From the NCBI RefSeq assembly GCF_003343245.1, contig NZ_CP024901.1, positions 62,001-126,000 of the forward strand: a stretch of DNA of 64,000 nucleotides, written 5' to 3'. The position numbers were made by a program, and so were the translations under genes. Under the pieces are notes generated by a model. It did not search any database and was not told the DNA's origin. It was given only the letters and a program-made list of their open reading frames with translations. The DNA comes from Photorhabdus laumondii subsp. laumondii. GTDB taxonomy: Bacteria; Pseudomonadota; Gammaproteobacteria; Enterobacterales; Enterobacteriaceae. Below are positions 40,627 to 50,204 of this stretch, piece by piece (the first letter of the stretch is position 1; every line of letters starts with the position of its first letter).

Positions 40627-40669
40627 TCCTCCTAACTCCTCCTCCCTCTTAGTATCAAAGCTAGGAGGA
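40627..40669. promoter_or_regulatory. Cluster of MalT-box-like hexamers upstream of pulA
   Basis: TCCTCC occurs at 40627, 40637 and 40640 (that is GGAGGA on the minus strand) and GGAGGA at 40664, with another GGAGGA at 40422. The MalT core is GGA(T/G)GA, and MalT controls pulA in Klebsiella. Spacing and orientation (minus, minus, plus) are suggestive, about 95-135 bases before the start codon. Purine-rich tracts can give such hits by chance. Confidence 0.5.
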
Positions 40670-40762
40670 TGCTGACTCATCTGAGACATTATTTAATATT
40701 TCATTCCTATTTTATTAACAATAATATCGGCGACGATTTATTTCTATTAAAAAGGTCTGATT

Positions 40763-43700
40763 ATGGTAGCTCCCTTCTGGAAAAGGGCTTACCTGGCCCT
40801 ATTAAGCAGTACATTCGTTTTGCTACTGGCTAGCTGTGATAACAATCGTTCTTTACCCAAAACCCCGGAGAAACCGATGGCGCATATCCCTAATAAAGTA
40901 CCCAGTGAAGCTGCCACTGCCGGCAATTTTCAGGCAGTGATCCACTTGGTGGACATTGCTAAATTAAGTCAAAGCCCAACAACGAACCGTGACTACAGTA
41001 CCAACACCCTCTACTTATGGAACGATAAAAATTGTGATGCCTTGGCTTCCCTTTCATCAAGCTGGAACGACACCAGTGCAACTCCGACGGGTAGCGATAG
41101 TTATGGGCCTTACTGGGTGATACCGTTAACCAAGAACGAGGGCTGTATCAATTTTATCGTGCGTGATGGTAACAATAATAAATTGATCGACAGTGACCTG
41201 AAAATCTCCTTCTCCGATTTCAGTAACCGTACCGTCTCTGTGATACCCGGCAATTATCAAATCTATGGCAGTCGTGCGGCAGCCTTTAATTCTGTGTTTG
41301 GCGTTTCTCAGGCTTCGGCACATTGGGTCGATAATCAGACGTTGTTATGGTCGGGTGGCGCGGATAAGCCCTATGTCCGCTTATATTACAACCGGAATGG
41401 CAAGGTGGAAGCTAATGATGAAGGAAATTTCATCGATAGCTATCTGACGTTAACGCCGACGACTCTGAGCCAGAAGACGGCTGAGCGATTCCCGCACTTG
41501 AAGAAGTTAACAGCGTTCCACCTGCCAGAGGACACGGATGTTGATACACTGCTTACCGGTGAGTTGGTGGCGTTGGCGACCAATGAAGCTGGCTTGCTAT
41601 TGTCGGCGACTCAAGTACAAACGGCTGGTGTGCTGGACGACCGCTTCGCTAACGTTGCTGACACCCTAGAATATGGAGCACTAATCAACGATACCGGTGT
41701 TACCTTCCGCTTGTGGGCACCGACTGCTCAGCATGTTGGGTTGGTTATCTATGATGCAAATAAACAGATCATTGCCAATCATGCAATGAAGCGTGATCCT
41801 GCTAGTGGTTCTTGGTCATGGCAAGGTGATAAAGAGCTGGTTGGTGCTTACTACCGCTATGCTTTAACGGTATACCATCCATATTCCCGTCATGTGGAGC
41901 ATTATGAGGTTACCGATCCCTATTCCCACAGTTTGTCTACCAATTCGGAGTACAGTCAAGTCATCAATTTGGATGACGAGGCACTGAAACCACAAAATTG
42001 GGATAGCCTGATCATGCCGCGTTCGCAAAATACACCGGCTGACATTGCGCGTATGACCATATATGAAGCTCATATTCGTGATCTCTCTGTTGCAGATGGC
42101 ACGGTAACAGAAACTTGGCGAGGTAAATATCTGGCTCTCACCGCTGACAACAGCGATATGTTCAAACACCTTAAGACATTGAGTCAGGCAGGGGTGACTC
42201 ATATGGAGCTATTGCCGGTATTCGATGTGGCTTCCATTAATGAATTCAGCAATGAAGTGGCTGATCTGAATCACCCGTTTAGCCGTTTGTGCCAGGTTAA
42301 CCCAAGGGTGAAAAATAGCCGCTTCGCGAATTATTGCAGTGGTTCACAGACTGTGGGTGAGGTATTACAGGCATTGCAGCGCGGTGACAACGCCAATAAC
42401 CCGCAGGTACAAGAGCTGAATGCAATGATTGCAGAAACCGACTCCTACAACTGGGGCTACGATCCGTTTCATTACTCGGTACCGGAAGGTTCTTATGCTA
42501 CAGATGCGGAAGGTTCGGTACGTATAAACGAGTTTCGCGCCATGATTCAGGCCATCAAGCAACAATTGGGGATGAATGTGATCATGGACGTGGCGTATAA
42601 CCATACCAACGCAGCCGGGCCGGCGCACCGATCCTCAGTATTAGATAAGGTAGTGCCTTGGTACTATCATCGTTTGGATGAGATCACGGGCAATGTTGAA
42701 TCTAACACTTGTTGTCACGATACGGCTCCAGAGCACCGCATGTTCGCTAAACTCATTGAAGACTCGTTGGTGACTTGGGTTAAGGACTATAAAATCGACG
42801 CGTTTCGATTTGACTTAATGGGCTACCATCCTAAGGCGCAGATGTTATCGGCGCTGGCAAAAGTACGCGCAATTAACCCATCGGTCTACTTCTTCGGTGA
42901 AGGTTGGAACTCTGGGCAGGATGACCGTTTCGAAATTGCTTCACAGATTAATCTTAAAGGCACTGGGATTGGTACTTTCTCTGATCGACTGCGCGATGCG
43001 GTACAAGGTGGTGGGCCGTTTGATTCTGCTGACACTATTCGTATTAATCAGGGGGTGGGCAACGGTGCGGGAACGTTACTGAACGAAATGGCTTGGTTAG
43101 ATGCTAATGAGACGCGTCATCTGGCGGATCTGGTACGTCTTGGCATGGCGGGCAATTTGGCTGATTTTGTGCTGATTAATAAAGATGGGGCGGTAAAAAC
43201 GGGTCGGGAAATTAACTACAAAGGGGCTATAGCCGGTTATGCCGCTGATCCAATTGAGGTGATTAATTATGTCTCTAAGCACGATAACCAAACGCTGTGG
43301 GATATAATCAGCTACAAAGCGGCCCGTGAGGCGAATCTGGCAACACGGGTTCGTATGCAGGCAATATCCCTCGCCACGACATTCCTTGGACAAGGATTGG
43401 CCTTTGCTCAACATGGATCGGAGCTACTACGTTCAAAATCTTTTACCCGTGATTCCTATAATTCCGGCGATTGGTTTAACCGTGTTAGCTACACCTACCA
43501 GGATAACAACTATGATGTTGGTATGCCGGATCAGCGTGTTGATGGCGAAAATTACGCATTGATTGAAAAAGTGAAAAATGTGGTAGATAAACCGGGCCGG
43601 ACTGAATTATTACAGATGACGGCTTTTTATCAGGAATTGCTGCGTTTGCGTCAATATTCACCACTGATGACGCTTGGTGATGGTACATCGGTTAAACAAC

Positions 43701-44035
43701 GTGTTGATTTCCGTAACGTTGGGCCGCATCAGCAGCTTGGATTGCTGGTGATGACCATAGATGACGGTAATACTACGGGTGATGACCGTGATTCGCGATT
43801 TGACGGTTTGGTGGTGATGATTAATGCGGCTCCGTATCCTGCCACAGTAAGAGATCTTAACGTCAAAGGGTTGAAGTTGAATGATATTCAAAGGGAACTG
43901 GGCCACACATCTCTGGCGGCGGGGACCAGAATTGCGAAAGATGGCACGGTCACGCTGCCGGCTTGGTCAGTAGCCGTGCTGGTTTTACCGCAAGATGGGA
44001 AGCGTGGTATTGGTTTGCCTGTCCGTAGAAAGTAA
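40763..44035 (+). CDS. pulA: Pullulanase-type alpha-1,6-glucosidase, lipoprotein
   Basis: A 1090-residue GH13 debranching enzyme. The signal peptide ends in the lipobox LLASC (Cys about 25), so it is lipid-anchored. A starch-binding CBM41-like part (NTLYLWNDKNCDALASLSSSWN) lies near 82-102, a CBM48-like domain (TGVTFRLWAPTAQHVGLVIYD) near 315, and the catalytic domain has VIMDVAYNHTN near 611, nucleophile Asp in IDAFRFDLMGYH near 678, Glu in YFFGEGWNSG near 714 and NYVSKHDNQTLWD near 840. It hydrolyses alpha-1,6 bonds in pullulan or glycogen. No type II secretion genes are visible beside it. Confidence 0.95.
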   Translation: MVAPFWKRAYLALLSSTFVLLLASCDNNRSLPKTPEKPMAHIPNKVPSEAATAGNFQAVIHLVDIAKLSQSPTTNRDYSTNTLYLWNDKNCDALASLSSSWNDTSATPTGSDSYGPYWVIPLTKNEGCINFIVRDGNNNKLIDSDLKISFSDFSNRTVSVIPGNYQIYGSRAAAFNSVFGVSQASAHWVDNQTLLWSGGADKPYVRLYYNRNGKVEANDEGNFIDSYLTLTPTTLSQKTAERFPHLKKLTAFHLPEDTDVDTLLTGELVALATNEAGLLLSATQVQTAGVLDDRFANVADTLEYGALINDTGVTFRLWAPTAQHVGLVIYDANKQIIANHAMKRDPASGSWSWQGDKELVGAYYRYALTVYHPYSRHVEHYEVTDPYSHSLSTNSEYSQVINLDDEALKPQNWDSLIMPRSQNTPADIARMTIYEAHIRDLSVADGTVTETWRGKYLALTADNSDMFKHLKTLSQAGVTHMELLPVFDVASINEFSNEVADLNHPFSRLCQVNPRVKNSRFANYCSGSQTVGEVLQALQRGDNANNPQVQELNAMIAETDSYNWGYDPFHYSVPEGSYATDAEGSVRINEFRAMIQAIKQQLGMNVIMDVAYNHTNAAGPAHRSSVLDKVVPWYYHRLDEITGNVESNTCCHDTAPEHRMFAKLIEDSLVTWVKDYKIDAFRFDLMGYHPKAQMLSALAKVRAINPSVYFFGEGWNSGQDDRFEIASQINLKGTGIGTFSDRLRDAVQGGGPFDSADTIRINQGVGNGAGTLLNEMAWLDANETRHLADLVRLGMAGNLADFVLINKDGAVKTGREINYKGAIAGYAADPIEVINYVSKHDNQTLWDIISYKAAREANLATRVRMQAISLATTFLGQGLAFAQHGSELLRSKSFTRDSYNSGDWFNRVSYTYQDNNYDVGMPDQRVDGENYALIEKVKNVVDKPGRTELLQMTAFYQELLRLRQYSPLMTLGDGTSVKQRVDFRNVGPHQQLGLLVMTIDDGNTTGDDRDSRFDGLVVMINAAPYPATVRDLNVKGLKLNDIQRELGHTSLAAGTRIAKDGTVTLPAWSVAVLVLPQDGKRGIGLPVRRK

Positions 44036-44064
44036 CGCGTAGGAATTTTCCATTGGTTTACATC

Positions 44065-44092
44065 GGGCGGTTTATCCAGACCGCCCATTTTT
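44065..44092 (+). terminator. pulA terminator
   Basis: Stem GGGCGGT / ACCGCCC with an 8-base loop and an ATTTTT tail, 29 bases after the stop codon. Confidence 0.92.
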
Positions 44093-44286
44093 ACCTTGAA
44101 AGGGTACTCCTGCTACTTTTCTTGTTGATGATAATTGAGGCATTGTTTATCTCCTTATTATCTGTCTGCGCTAGCAGTTTTTGTTTTTCATCATGTTGCT
44201 GCTTTTTTCACAAAATTGGGTGGACTTATAAGCTTAATTTTCCCATGGGTCACAGCGCTGAATAGTTTAAAAGCCAGTAATTTGTG

Positions 44287-44317
44287 TTGACATAATAAAA
44301 AAATATGATGATATAGT
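44287..44317 (+). promoter_or_regulatory. Candidate sigma-70 promoter of the jet operon
   Basis: A perfect -35 hexamer TTGACA is followed after 17 bases by GATATA (or after 19 by TATAGT). It lies about 70 bases before the jetA start. A GGTGGTG / CACCAC inverted pair between the promoter and the start could form a leader hairpin. Confidence 0.5.
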
Positions 44318-44389
44318 TTTATTCGATTGTAAATTATACAAAATTCTTGGTGGTGGTTTTTTACTTATCACCACATAGAGGGAGGCAAG

Positions 44390-45850
44390 TTGAATTTCCA
44401 AGGGTTACAGGCAAAGTACCGCCGTCTATTTCAGGAAAGCGCTGCCTGGAAACTGTTGAGAGCTGATAATGCTCCTGTAATTTTGGCATTTTTGGGGGAG
44501 TTATTTTCCGAGGATAGTGAAGTCCCTTTTAGTCGTGCCCGGGTGTCACTTGATGCAGAGCTGGTACGCTGTCGTGAACTTGGCCTTTGGGAAACTGAAA
44601 CAGGAGCGGGTACTTATCTCAATAAATGGATTCGGGAAGGCTGGTTGCGTGAGATGGATGACACATTAACTAAAACGGATGCCAGTGAAATTGCACTCCG
44701 CTTTAGCCAAGGGCTTGATGAACGCAATTCAGGAACCACTGCGTCTCATCTTCGAATTGTGCAGGAAGCGGTCAGGGACTTTGCAATAGCGATTAGCCCA
44801 AATGCCGATGAGCGTGTCGCGTTTTTGGAAGATAGAAAATCCGAGATTCAGAGAGAGATTGATGCTCTGAGGGCTGGCGTTGTGACCGAATTAACCAAGG
44901 CTGAGCAGCGGGAAAGAATTCGTGAAATTTACCAACTGGCTTCTGTTTTAACGGGTGATTTTCGCCGTGTTGAAGATGAAATTCGTCAGTTGGATCAGGA
45001 AATTCGTATTCAAATTATTGAGGGGGACTCTACCAGAGGAGATATCCTTCTTGCTGTTTTAGAAAAAGAAGCATTACTGGCTAAAACGGATGCCGGTAGT
45101 GCGTTTGAAAGCTTTTTTGATTTGTTATGTGATCAAAATAGAACGATGGAGCTACGAGATCAGCTTCGAAGTATTTTAAGTCGTCCGGTCGCAGAACACT
45201 TAAGTACCCAACAACGCCAATTCTTAAGTCAGCTCATGAGAGAACTGAGCCGCGAGAGTGACAGAGTTTTTCAAATCAGGCGAAGAACGGAAGAGAGTTT
45301 GCGTGCTTACATAGAGAGTGGCACGGCTCAAGAAAATCGTGCTGTTGATAGATTGCTTGGTCAATTGGAACGACTCGCCATTGAATTGAAGAACTTAGGT
45401 TATGACTTGCAAACGGCAACAACGCTGTCACTGCCCGTTGGCGCGGCAAGTATTAGCTCTCCTGAAAGCATGCTGCTTAAATCACCTGATGAAAAGCTGG
45501 ATACCTCAGACGCTGAAGAACAGCTCAATTCTCGCGAACCGAGTATGCAAATGCTGGATTGCCTTGATGTTGTTCAAATTCGATTAATCGCTGAGAGGGC
45601 GCTAGAAACGTTAAAAGAGTTTGGTCCAATGACGATTGCGTCTATTGCAAATTATCAGCCGATTAATTCAGGGTTGGAGGAGTTAGTTGCCTATTTAAGA
45701 GTGGCCAAATCTGTCGGGGCGGCATTATTGGAAGAAAAGGAATCAGTTGAAATCAGTGACAAACGGGGAGCTCGCTTGCGGGCGTCTATACCCACTTTCT
45801 TGCTGAGTGCGGACCTGTTTCCAGACAGTTTGGATGAATTGGTTCTTTAG
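44390..45850 (+). CDS. jetA: Wadjet subunit JetA (MksF-like, DUF3375)
   Basis: A 486-residue kleisin-type subunit of the Wadjet anti-plasmid complex. The N-terminus (MNFQGLQAKYRRLFQESAAWKLLRADNAPVILAFL) is a winged-helix region typical of DUF3375, followed by a long helical middle (about 145-340) rich in Arg/Glu. In Wadjet, JetA joins the SMC subunit JetC and JetB into a DNA loop extruder. The start is TTG, supported by an excellent GAGGGAGG ribosome site 5 bases upstream. It begins the four-gene operon. Confidence 0.9.
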   Translation: MNFQGLQAKYRRLFQESAAWKLLRADNAPVILAFLGELFSEDSEVPFSRARVSLDAELVRCRELGLWETETGAGTYLNKWIREGWLREMDDTLTKTDASEIALRFSQGLDERNSGTTASHLRIVQEAVRDFAIAISPNADERVAFLEDRKSEIQREIDALRAGVVTELTKAEQRERIREIYQLASVLTGDFRRVEDEIRQLDQEIRIQIIEGDSTRGDILLAVLEKEALLAKTDAGSAFESFFDLLCDQNRTMELRDQLRSILSRPVAEHLSTQQRQFLSQLMRELSRESDRVFQIRRRTEESLRAYIESGTAQENRAVDRLLGQLERLAIELKNLGYDLQTATTLSLPVGAASISSPESMLLKSPDEKLDTSDAEEQLNSREPSMQMLDCLDVVQIRLIAERALETLKEFGPMTIASIANYQPINSGLEELVAYLRVAKSVGAALLEEKESVEISDKRGARLRASIPTFLLSADLFPDSLDELVL

Positions 45851-45901
45851 ATGGTGAATGGAAAATGGTTGTAGAGATATATATAGTGAGGGTTGTAATG
45901 C

Positions 45902-46795
45902 ATGGTAGGTAAAAAGTTGAATAAAGATAATGGTGCCCTCGCTACCCTTGGTAAGTCTGATTCCAATCCTCAGGAAGAACAGAAGACAGGGTTCTTCGAT
46001 CAGTTGATAAAACACCATACTCAATCAGAGTATGACCCGCTTACAGATACAGCCGGCGTTGAATCTGATGTTGCTTTTTCGATTGTCAATCAAAGCCCAT
46101 CCTGTGAGGCTGATGATGTATTAGTCAGTAAGCACGCTGAAAACTCAAACAGTGATATGCCGCCTGATGCGCGCCGGGTGCTGGTTAGCTTGCTGCGTCA
46201 AGGTGTTATTTTGTCTTCGCAGAAAGCTAAATTGTTTGAATTACTTTGTCGATACCAATCTGCTGTACGCAAACATCTGTCAGAAGTCTATTTGAGGTTA
46301 GTTTTAGATGAAAAAGCAGGTGTCGCCTTTATCGCTGGCTTTCAGAATGAGGAAGATACTGAATCATTGGGTATAGATGATGAAGAGGTTGTCTCTCTGA
46401 TTAGCCGAAGGACGCTCTCTTTATACGATACCTTGTTGCTGTTAGTGCTGCGTAAACACTACCAGGACCGGGAAACTTCGGGAGAGCAAAGGGTTATCAT
46501 TGATATTGAACGTATAGAATCTCATCTGACACCGTTTTTACCGCTGACAAACAGCACGAAATCTGACCGAAGAAAACTCAAGGGCGCTCTTGATAAAATG
46601 GTGACGAAAAAAATATTGAGTTCGGTCCGGGGAAGCGAGGATCGCTTCGAGATTACGCCGGTGATCCGCTATGTAGTCAGCGCTGAATTTCTCGAAAGCA
46701 TGCTTAATGAATACCTGAAAATGGCGGGAGAGAAGGGTATTGAGCTAAATAAAAATGGCAGCGACGCTGTTGATTATCAAGATGAAGAGGAATAG
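45902..46795 (+). CDS. jetB: Wadjet subunit JetB (MksE-like, DUF4194)
   Basis: A 297-residue protein. The N-terminal 90 residues are polar and low complexity, then DUF4194 begins (PPDARRVLVSLLRQGVILSSQKAKLFELLCRYQSAVRKHLSEVYLRLVLDEKAGVAFI). The C-terminal winged helix (LLLLVLRKHYQDRETSGEQRVIIDIERI, KGALDKMVTKKILSSVRGSEDRFEITPVIRYVV) resembles MukE/MksE. It binds the JetA kleisin. The next gene, jetC, starts 13 bases after its stop. Confidence 0.88.
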   Translation: MVGKKLNKDNGALATLGKSDSNPQEEQKTGFFDQLIKHHTQSEYDPLTDTAGVESDVAFSIVNQSPSCEADDVLVSKHAENSNSDMPPDARRVLVSLLRQGVILSSQKAKLFELLCRYQSAVRKHLSEVYLRLVLDEKAGVAFIAGFQNEEDTESLGIDDEEVVSLISRRTLSLYDTLLLLVLRKHYQDRETSGEQRVIIDIERIESHLTPFLPLTNSTKSDRRKLKGALDKMVTKKILSSVRGSEDRFEITPVIRYVVSAEFLESMLNEYLKMAGEKGIELNKNGSDAVDYQDEEE

Positions 46796-46808
46796 ACAGG
46801 AGATGAAA

Positions 46809-49800
46809 ATGACTGATCAAACTCTTTCGGCTAATTCATTATTTCACGTTGGTCAAATCAGATTAGCTGAACTCTCAGTGTATAACTGGGGGTCATTTAA
46901 TGGCTTGCATACCGCGTTGATCGATCCTATGGGAACGCTGGTCACTGGAGATAATGGTGCCGGAAAATCGACATTTATTGATGGCCTTATGGCTTTGCTG
47001 CTTCCTGCCGGAAAGGCAACTTTTAATGTGGCTGCGGCGCAGGGTGATCGTTCTGACCGGACTTTACTTTCCTATATGCGGGGAAGTTTTGGATCTGCCC
47101 ATGACGGAGCGGGGACGAGAGTCAGAAGTAAGCGTGAATTTGGCGTGGTGACTGGGCTTAGGGCTTTGTATCAGGGTGATGATGGGTCAAAAATTACGCT
47201 TGCGGCGCTTTTCTGGATTACTAAATCGACGAATGTGCTTGCGGATGTGACACGCGTTTATGTTGTTGCCAAAAGAGATCTGACTCTTAAGGAAATGCTT
47301 AATGCTTTTGGGAACGGTAATGCCCGGGCATTCAAGCAATGGCTTCGTGATGATCCGACGATTACGTGCTGTGATGATAATTTTTCTGATTATCAGGAGT
47401 TGTACCGAAAGCTCCTGTATATGGACAATAAGAATGCGCCTGCACTGTTATCGCGGGCGTTAGGTCTGAAAAAAATTGATGATTTAACCGGGTTGATTCG
47501 TGAATTAGTACTGGAACCGAGTACGGTCAAGGATGATGCTAAAAAGGTCGTGGAAGAGTTTGCTGATCTGGTGGCAATTCATAGTCAATTAGTGGATGCA
47601 AGAGCACAAAAGGTGCACTTATCCAGGTTACCTGAACTCAACTCAATTATCGAAAAAACAACCAAAGAATTTGCGGAGCTAATGGCTGAGAAAAATAGTC
47701 TCCCGGTCTACTTTGGTGAGATTTTTGCACAATTGTGGAGTGAAAAAATTACTGATATTGAGGCTGAACTGGAAGCGCTACTTCTAAAAATTAGCCAAGT
47801 TGAAGGGCAGAAAGTGGATGCGAATAAGCTGGTTGAGCGAAGGCACGAGGAGTACCTTCAATTTGGTGGGGATAAAATAGAGTCGCTAAGAAAGGAAGTT
47901 GATCATACCCAAACTCAGTTGAATCGGGTGGTTAGAAATTCATCTCAATATCAAACTCATGCCAACGAACTGGCTCTCCCTTCTGTATTAGAGGAGGCGG
48001 TATTTCTCAAAAATCAATCCACCGCATCAACTCGGCTTGCCAGTATTCAGCAAGAAGAAGGAGAGTATCAGGACAGGTTTGCCACCATCAGTGCTAAATT
48101 CAGTGAGCTACAAGCCAATATCCATGATATCTCTCAAGAAATTCGGGAAATCGAGGCAAGACCCGATTCCAATATTGATGTGAAATATCAGCAATTGCGA
48201 GATGAACTGGTTAATTCTTTAGAATTAAGTAAAGAGCAATGTGTATTTATCGGTGAGCTTATCGATGTCGAAGATCGTGAAAAGAGCTGGCAGGGCGCGA
48301 TAGAGAGGGCGTTAGGCGGGTTACGAACAACACTTGCTGTGCCACATCATTGTTATTCAATGGTGACTCGTTGGTTAAACGCTCGGCATACGGGTTTACA
48401 TGTCCGTGTTCAAGTTGTGAATAATTCTACAACTCAAGGCCAATCGGTGGTGTTTAAGTCTGATGGTTATCTAAGGAAACTGGTTTGGCGCACTCACCCT
48501 TATCGAGAGTGGCTCAAGCACCATTTGCAACGATTTGACCTGCAATGTGTTTCAAGCACGGAAGAATTGGATCAAACCCCGTTTTCGATGACACAACAGG
48601 GGTTAATGCACATGGATAAAGGGCGCTTTGAGAAAAAAGATCAGTACCGAATAGATGACAGAAGACGCTGGTGTCTGGGTTTTTCAAACAAATCACGTTT
48701 AGCCATTCTGAATAACGATAAAAAAGAGTTAACTCTGCAATTGGCGGAAACCGAGAAAAAGGTGAGTCAGGCCCGTCAAGATTTGAATTCTGTTTCTGAT
48801 CGTAAAATTCTTTGGGAGAAGATCCAAGGTTACCGCTGGGATGATATTAATGCTCCTTACTGGCACGAAAAGCTTTCTGATTTGCAGGTTGACCTTAAGA
48901 TGTTGGAACAGTCAGGTGGTGATCTTGATAAGGCCAGAGAGCGTTGGGAGTCGGCTAAAGAGCAGCTAGTTCAAATTCAATCGGTATTAAATCAGCTCAA
49001 CTCTGATTCTGGTGGCGTTAAAAATACGCTGAAAAATGCAAAAGAAGAATGGAGCAAAGCGCAGGCAAAAGCGTCGAAAGGATTACCTGATTCAGCCAGA
49101 CAATTACTTGCGATTCGGGTTGGCGTGCTTAATACAAACGATTTAGGCCGGATGTCTGAATTGGTGTTGAAAGTTGAAGAAGATTTAGAACGTCTGTTAG
49201 ATATTAGCCGAAACAGTAAAGACAAAGCAGAAAGATTAGCCATTAGCATTATGGTCTCATTCAGATCTAACGATAAATGGCAAGTCTTCACGGTTGACTG
49301 GCAAAGTAATATTGGTGGCTTACCTGATTATCTTAATCATTTACGACAACTGGAAGAGGAAGGGCTTCCCAACCTTGTGGAGCAGTTTATTGAACGTTTG
49401 AATAAGCATGCAACGCAGTCACTAGCGCGGATTAAAACTAAGCTTGAATCTGAACGGGAAGATATCCTTGAGCGGATTGATATTATTAACCGGGTCCTCA
49501 AGCGTACAGAGTTTCGATCAGGGACACATTTAAAGCTAGGTTCAAAGAGAGAGAAATTTCCGCATGTTAATGAGTTTGAACAGCATTTGCGTAAGGTGCT
49601 GAGTCAGGTAACCAGTGATGACCATGAAGCACGGTTCCGTCAATTGGCTAAAGTAGTTGAAATACTTGGCAAAGCGAGTGCCCCTGGCTCCTCAAATACA
49701 TTGGAAAGTTTAAGGCTGCTTGATCCTCGTTATCAGATGTCATTTTATGCCGAAGAGTTGGATAGTAATACCGGTGAGATTCGGGATGTCTTGGAGTCAT

Positions 49801-50204
49801 CTAGTGGAAAGTCCGGTGGCGAGAAAGAGTCGTTTGCGGCGACTATTGTCGCGGCAAGTTTGGCCTATGTTTTGACGCCGGATGGCTATGATCGACCGGT
49901 TTACTGTACTGTTTTCTTGGATGAAGCATTCTCAAATACGGCTGAAACAGTAAGTCGGCGGGTGCTCCGAGTATTTAGGGAGCTCCATATTCACGTTAAT
50001 TTGATTACGCCTTATAAGAACTTGAATCTGGCAAGAGAATCTGCTCGTTCACTGCTCATTGCGGAAAGAGACCAGGAAAACCATGACAGCCATTTATGTG
50101 AAGTGACTTGGGAAGAGATTGACCGGAGAATGGGCGAAGAGAAGGAGAAAAAGTTGCCTGATGAGGCGGCTGATTTGGGTATTGAGTTTGAGAAACTGAC
50201 ATGA
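46809..50204 (+). CDS. jetC: Wadjet SMC-like ATPase JetC (MksB-like)
   Basis: A protein of 1131 residues with SMC architecture. The Walker A motif GDNGAGKS is at residues 47-54, two long coiled-coil regions (about 270-460 and 640-900) surround a hinge-like part near 490-600, and the C-terminal head has the signature SSGKSGGEKESFAATIVAASLAYVL and Walker B VFLDEAFSN. JetC hydrolyses ATP to extrude DNA loops on plasmids. I chose the ATG at 46809 with AGGAG 7 bases before it; longer in-frame starts overlap jetB. Its stop overlaps the jetD start (ATGA). Confidence 0.93.
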   Translation: MTDQTLSANSLFHVGQIRLAELSVYNWGSFNGLHTALIDPMGTLVTGDNGAGKSTFIDGLMALLLPAGKATFNVAAAQGDRSDRTLLSYMRGSFGSAHDGAGTRVRSKREFGVVTGLRALYQGDDGSKITLAALFWITKSTNVLADVTRVYVVAKRDLTLKEMLNAFGNGNARAFKQWLRDDPTITCCDDNFSDYQELYRKLLYMDNKNAPALLSRALGLKKIDDLTGLIRELVLEPSTVKDDAKKVVEEFADLVAIHSQLVDARAQKVHLSRLPELNSIIEKTTKEFAELMAEKNSLPVYFGEIFAQLWSEKITDIEAELEALLLKISQVEGQKVDANKLVERRHEEYLQFGGDKIESLRKEVDHTQTQLNRVVRNSSQYQTHANELALPSVLEEAVFLKNQSTASTRLASIQQEEGEYQDRFATISAKFSELQANIHDISQEIREIEARPDSNIDVKYQQLRDELVNSLELSKEQCVFIGELIDVEDREKSWQGAIERALGGLRTTLAVPHHCYSMVTRWLNARHTGLHVRVQVVNNSTTQGQSVVFKSDGYLRKLVWRTHPYREWLKHHLQRFDLQCVSSTEELDQTPFSMTQQGLMHMDKGRFEKKDQYRIDDRRRWCLGFSNKSRLAILNNDKKELTLQLAETEKKVSQARQDLNSVSDRKILWEKIQGYRWDDINAPYWHEKLSDLQVDLKMLEQSGGDLDKARERWESAKEQLVQIQSVLNQLNSDSGGVKNTLKNAKEEWSKAQAKASKGLPDSARQLLAIRVGVLNTNDLGRMSELVLKVEEDLERLLDISRNSKDKAERLAISIMVSFRSNDKWQVFTVDWQSNIGGLPDYLNHLRQLEEEGLPNLVEQFIERLNKHATQSLARIKTKLESEREDILERIDIINRVLKRTEFRSGTHLKLGSKREKFPHVNEFEQHLRKVLSQVTSDDHEARFRQLAKVVEILGKASAPGSSNTLESLRLLDPRYQMSFYAEELDSNTGEIRDVLESSSGKSGGEKESFAATIVAASLAYVLTPDGYDRPVYCTVFLDEAFSNTAETVSRRVLRVFRELHIHVNLITPYKNLNLARESARSLLIAERDQENHDSHLCEVTWEEIDRRMGEEKEKKLPDEAADLGIEFEKLT

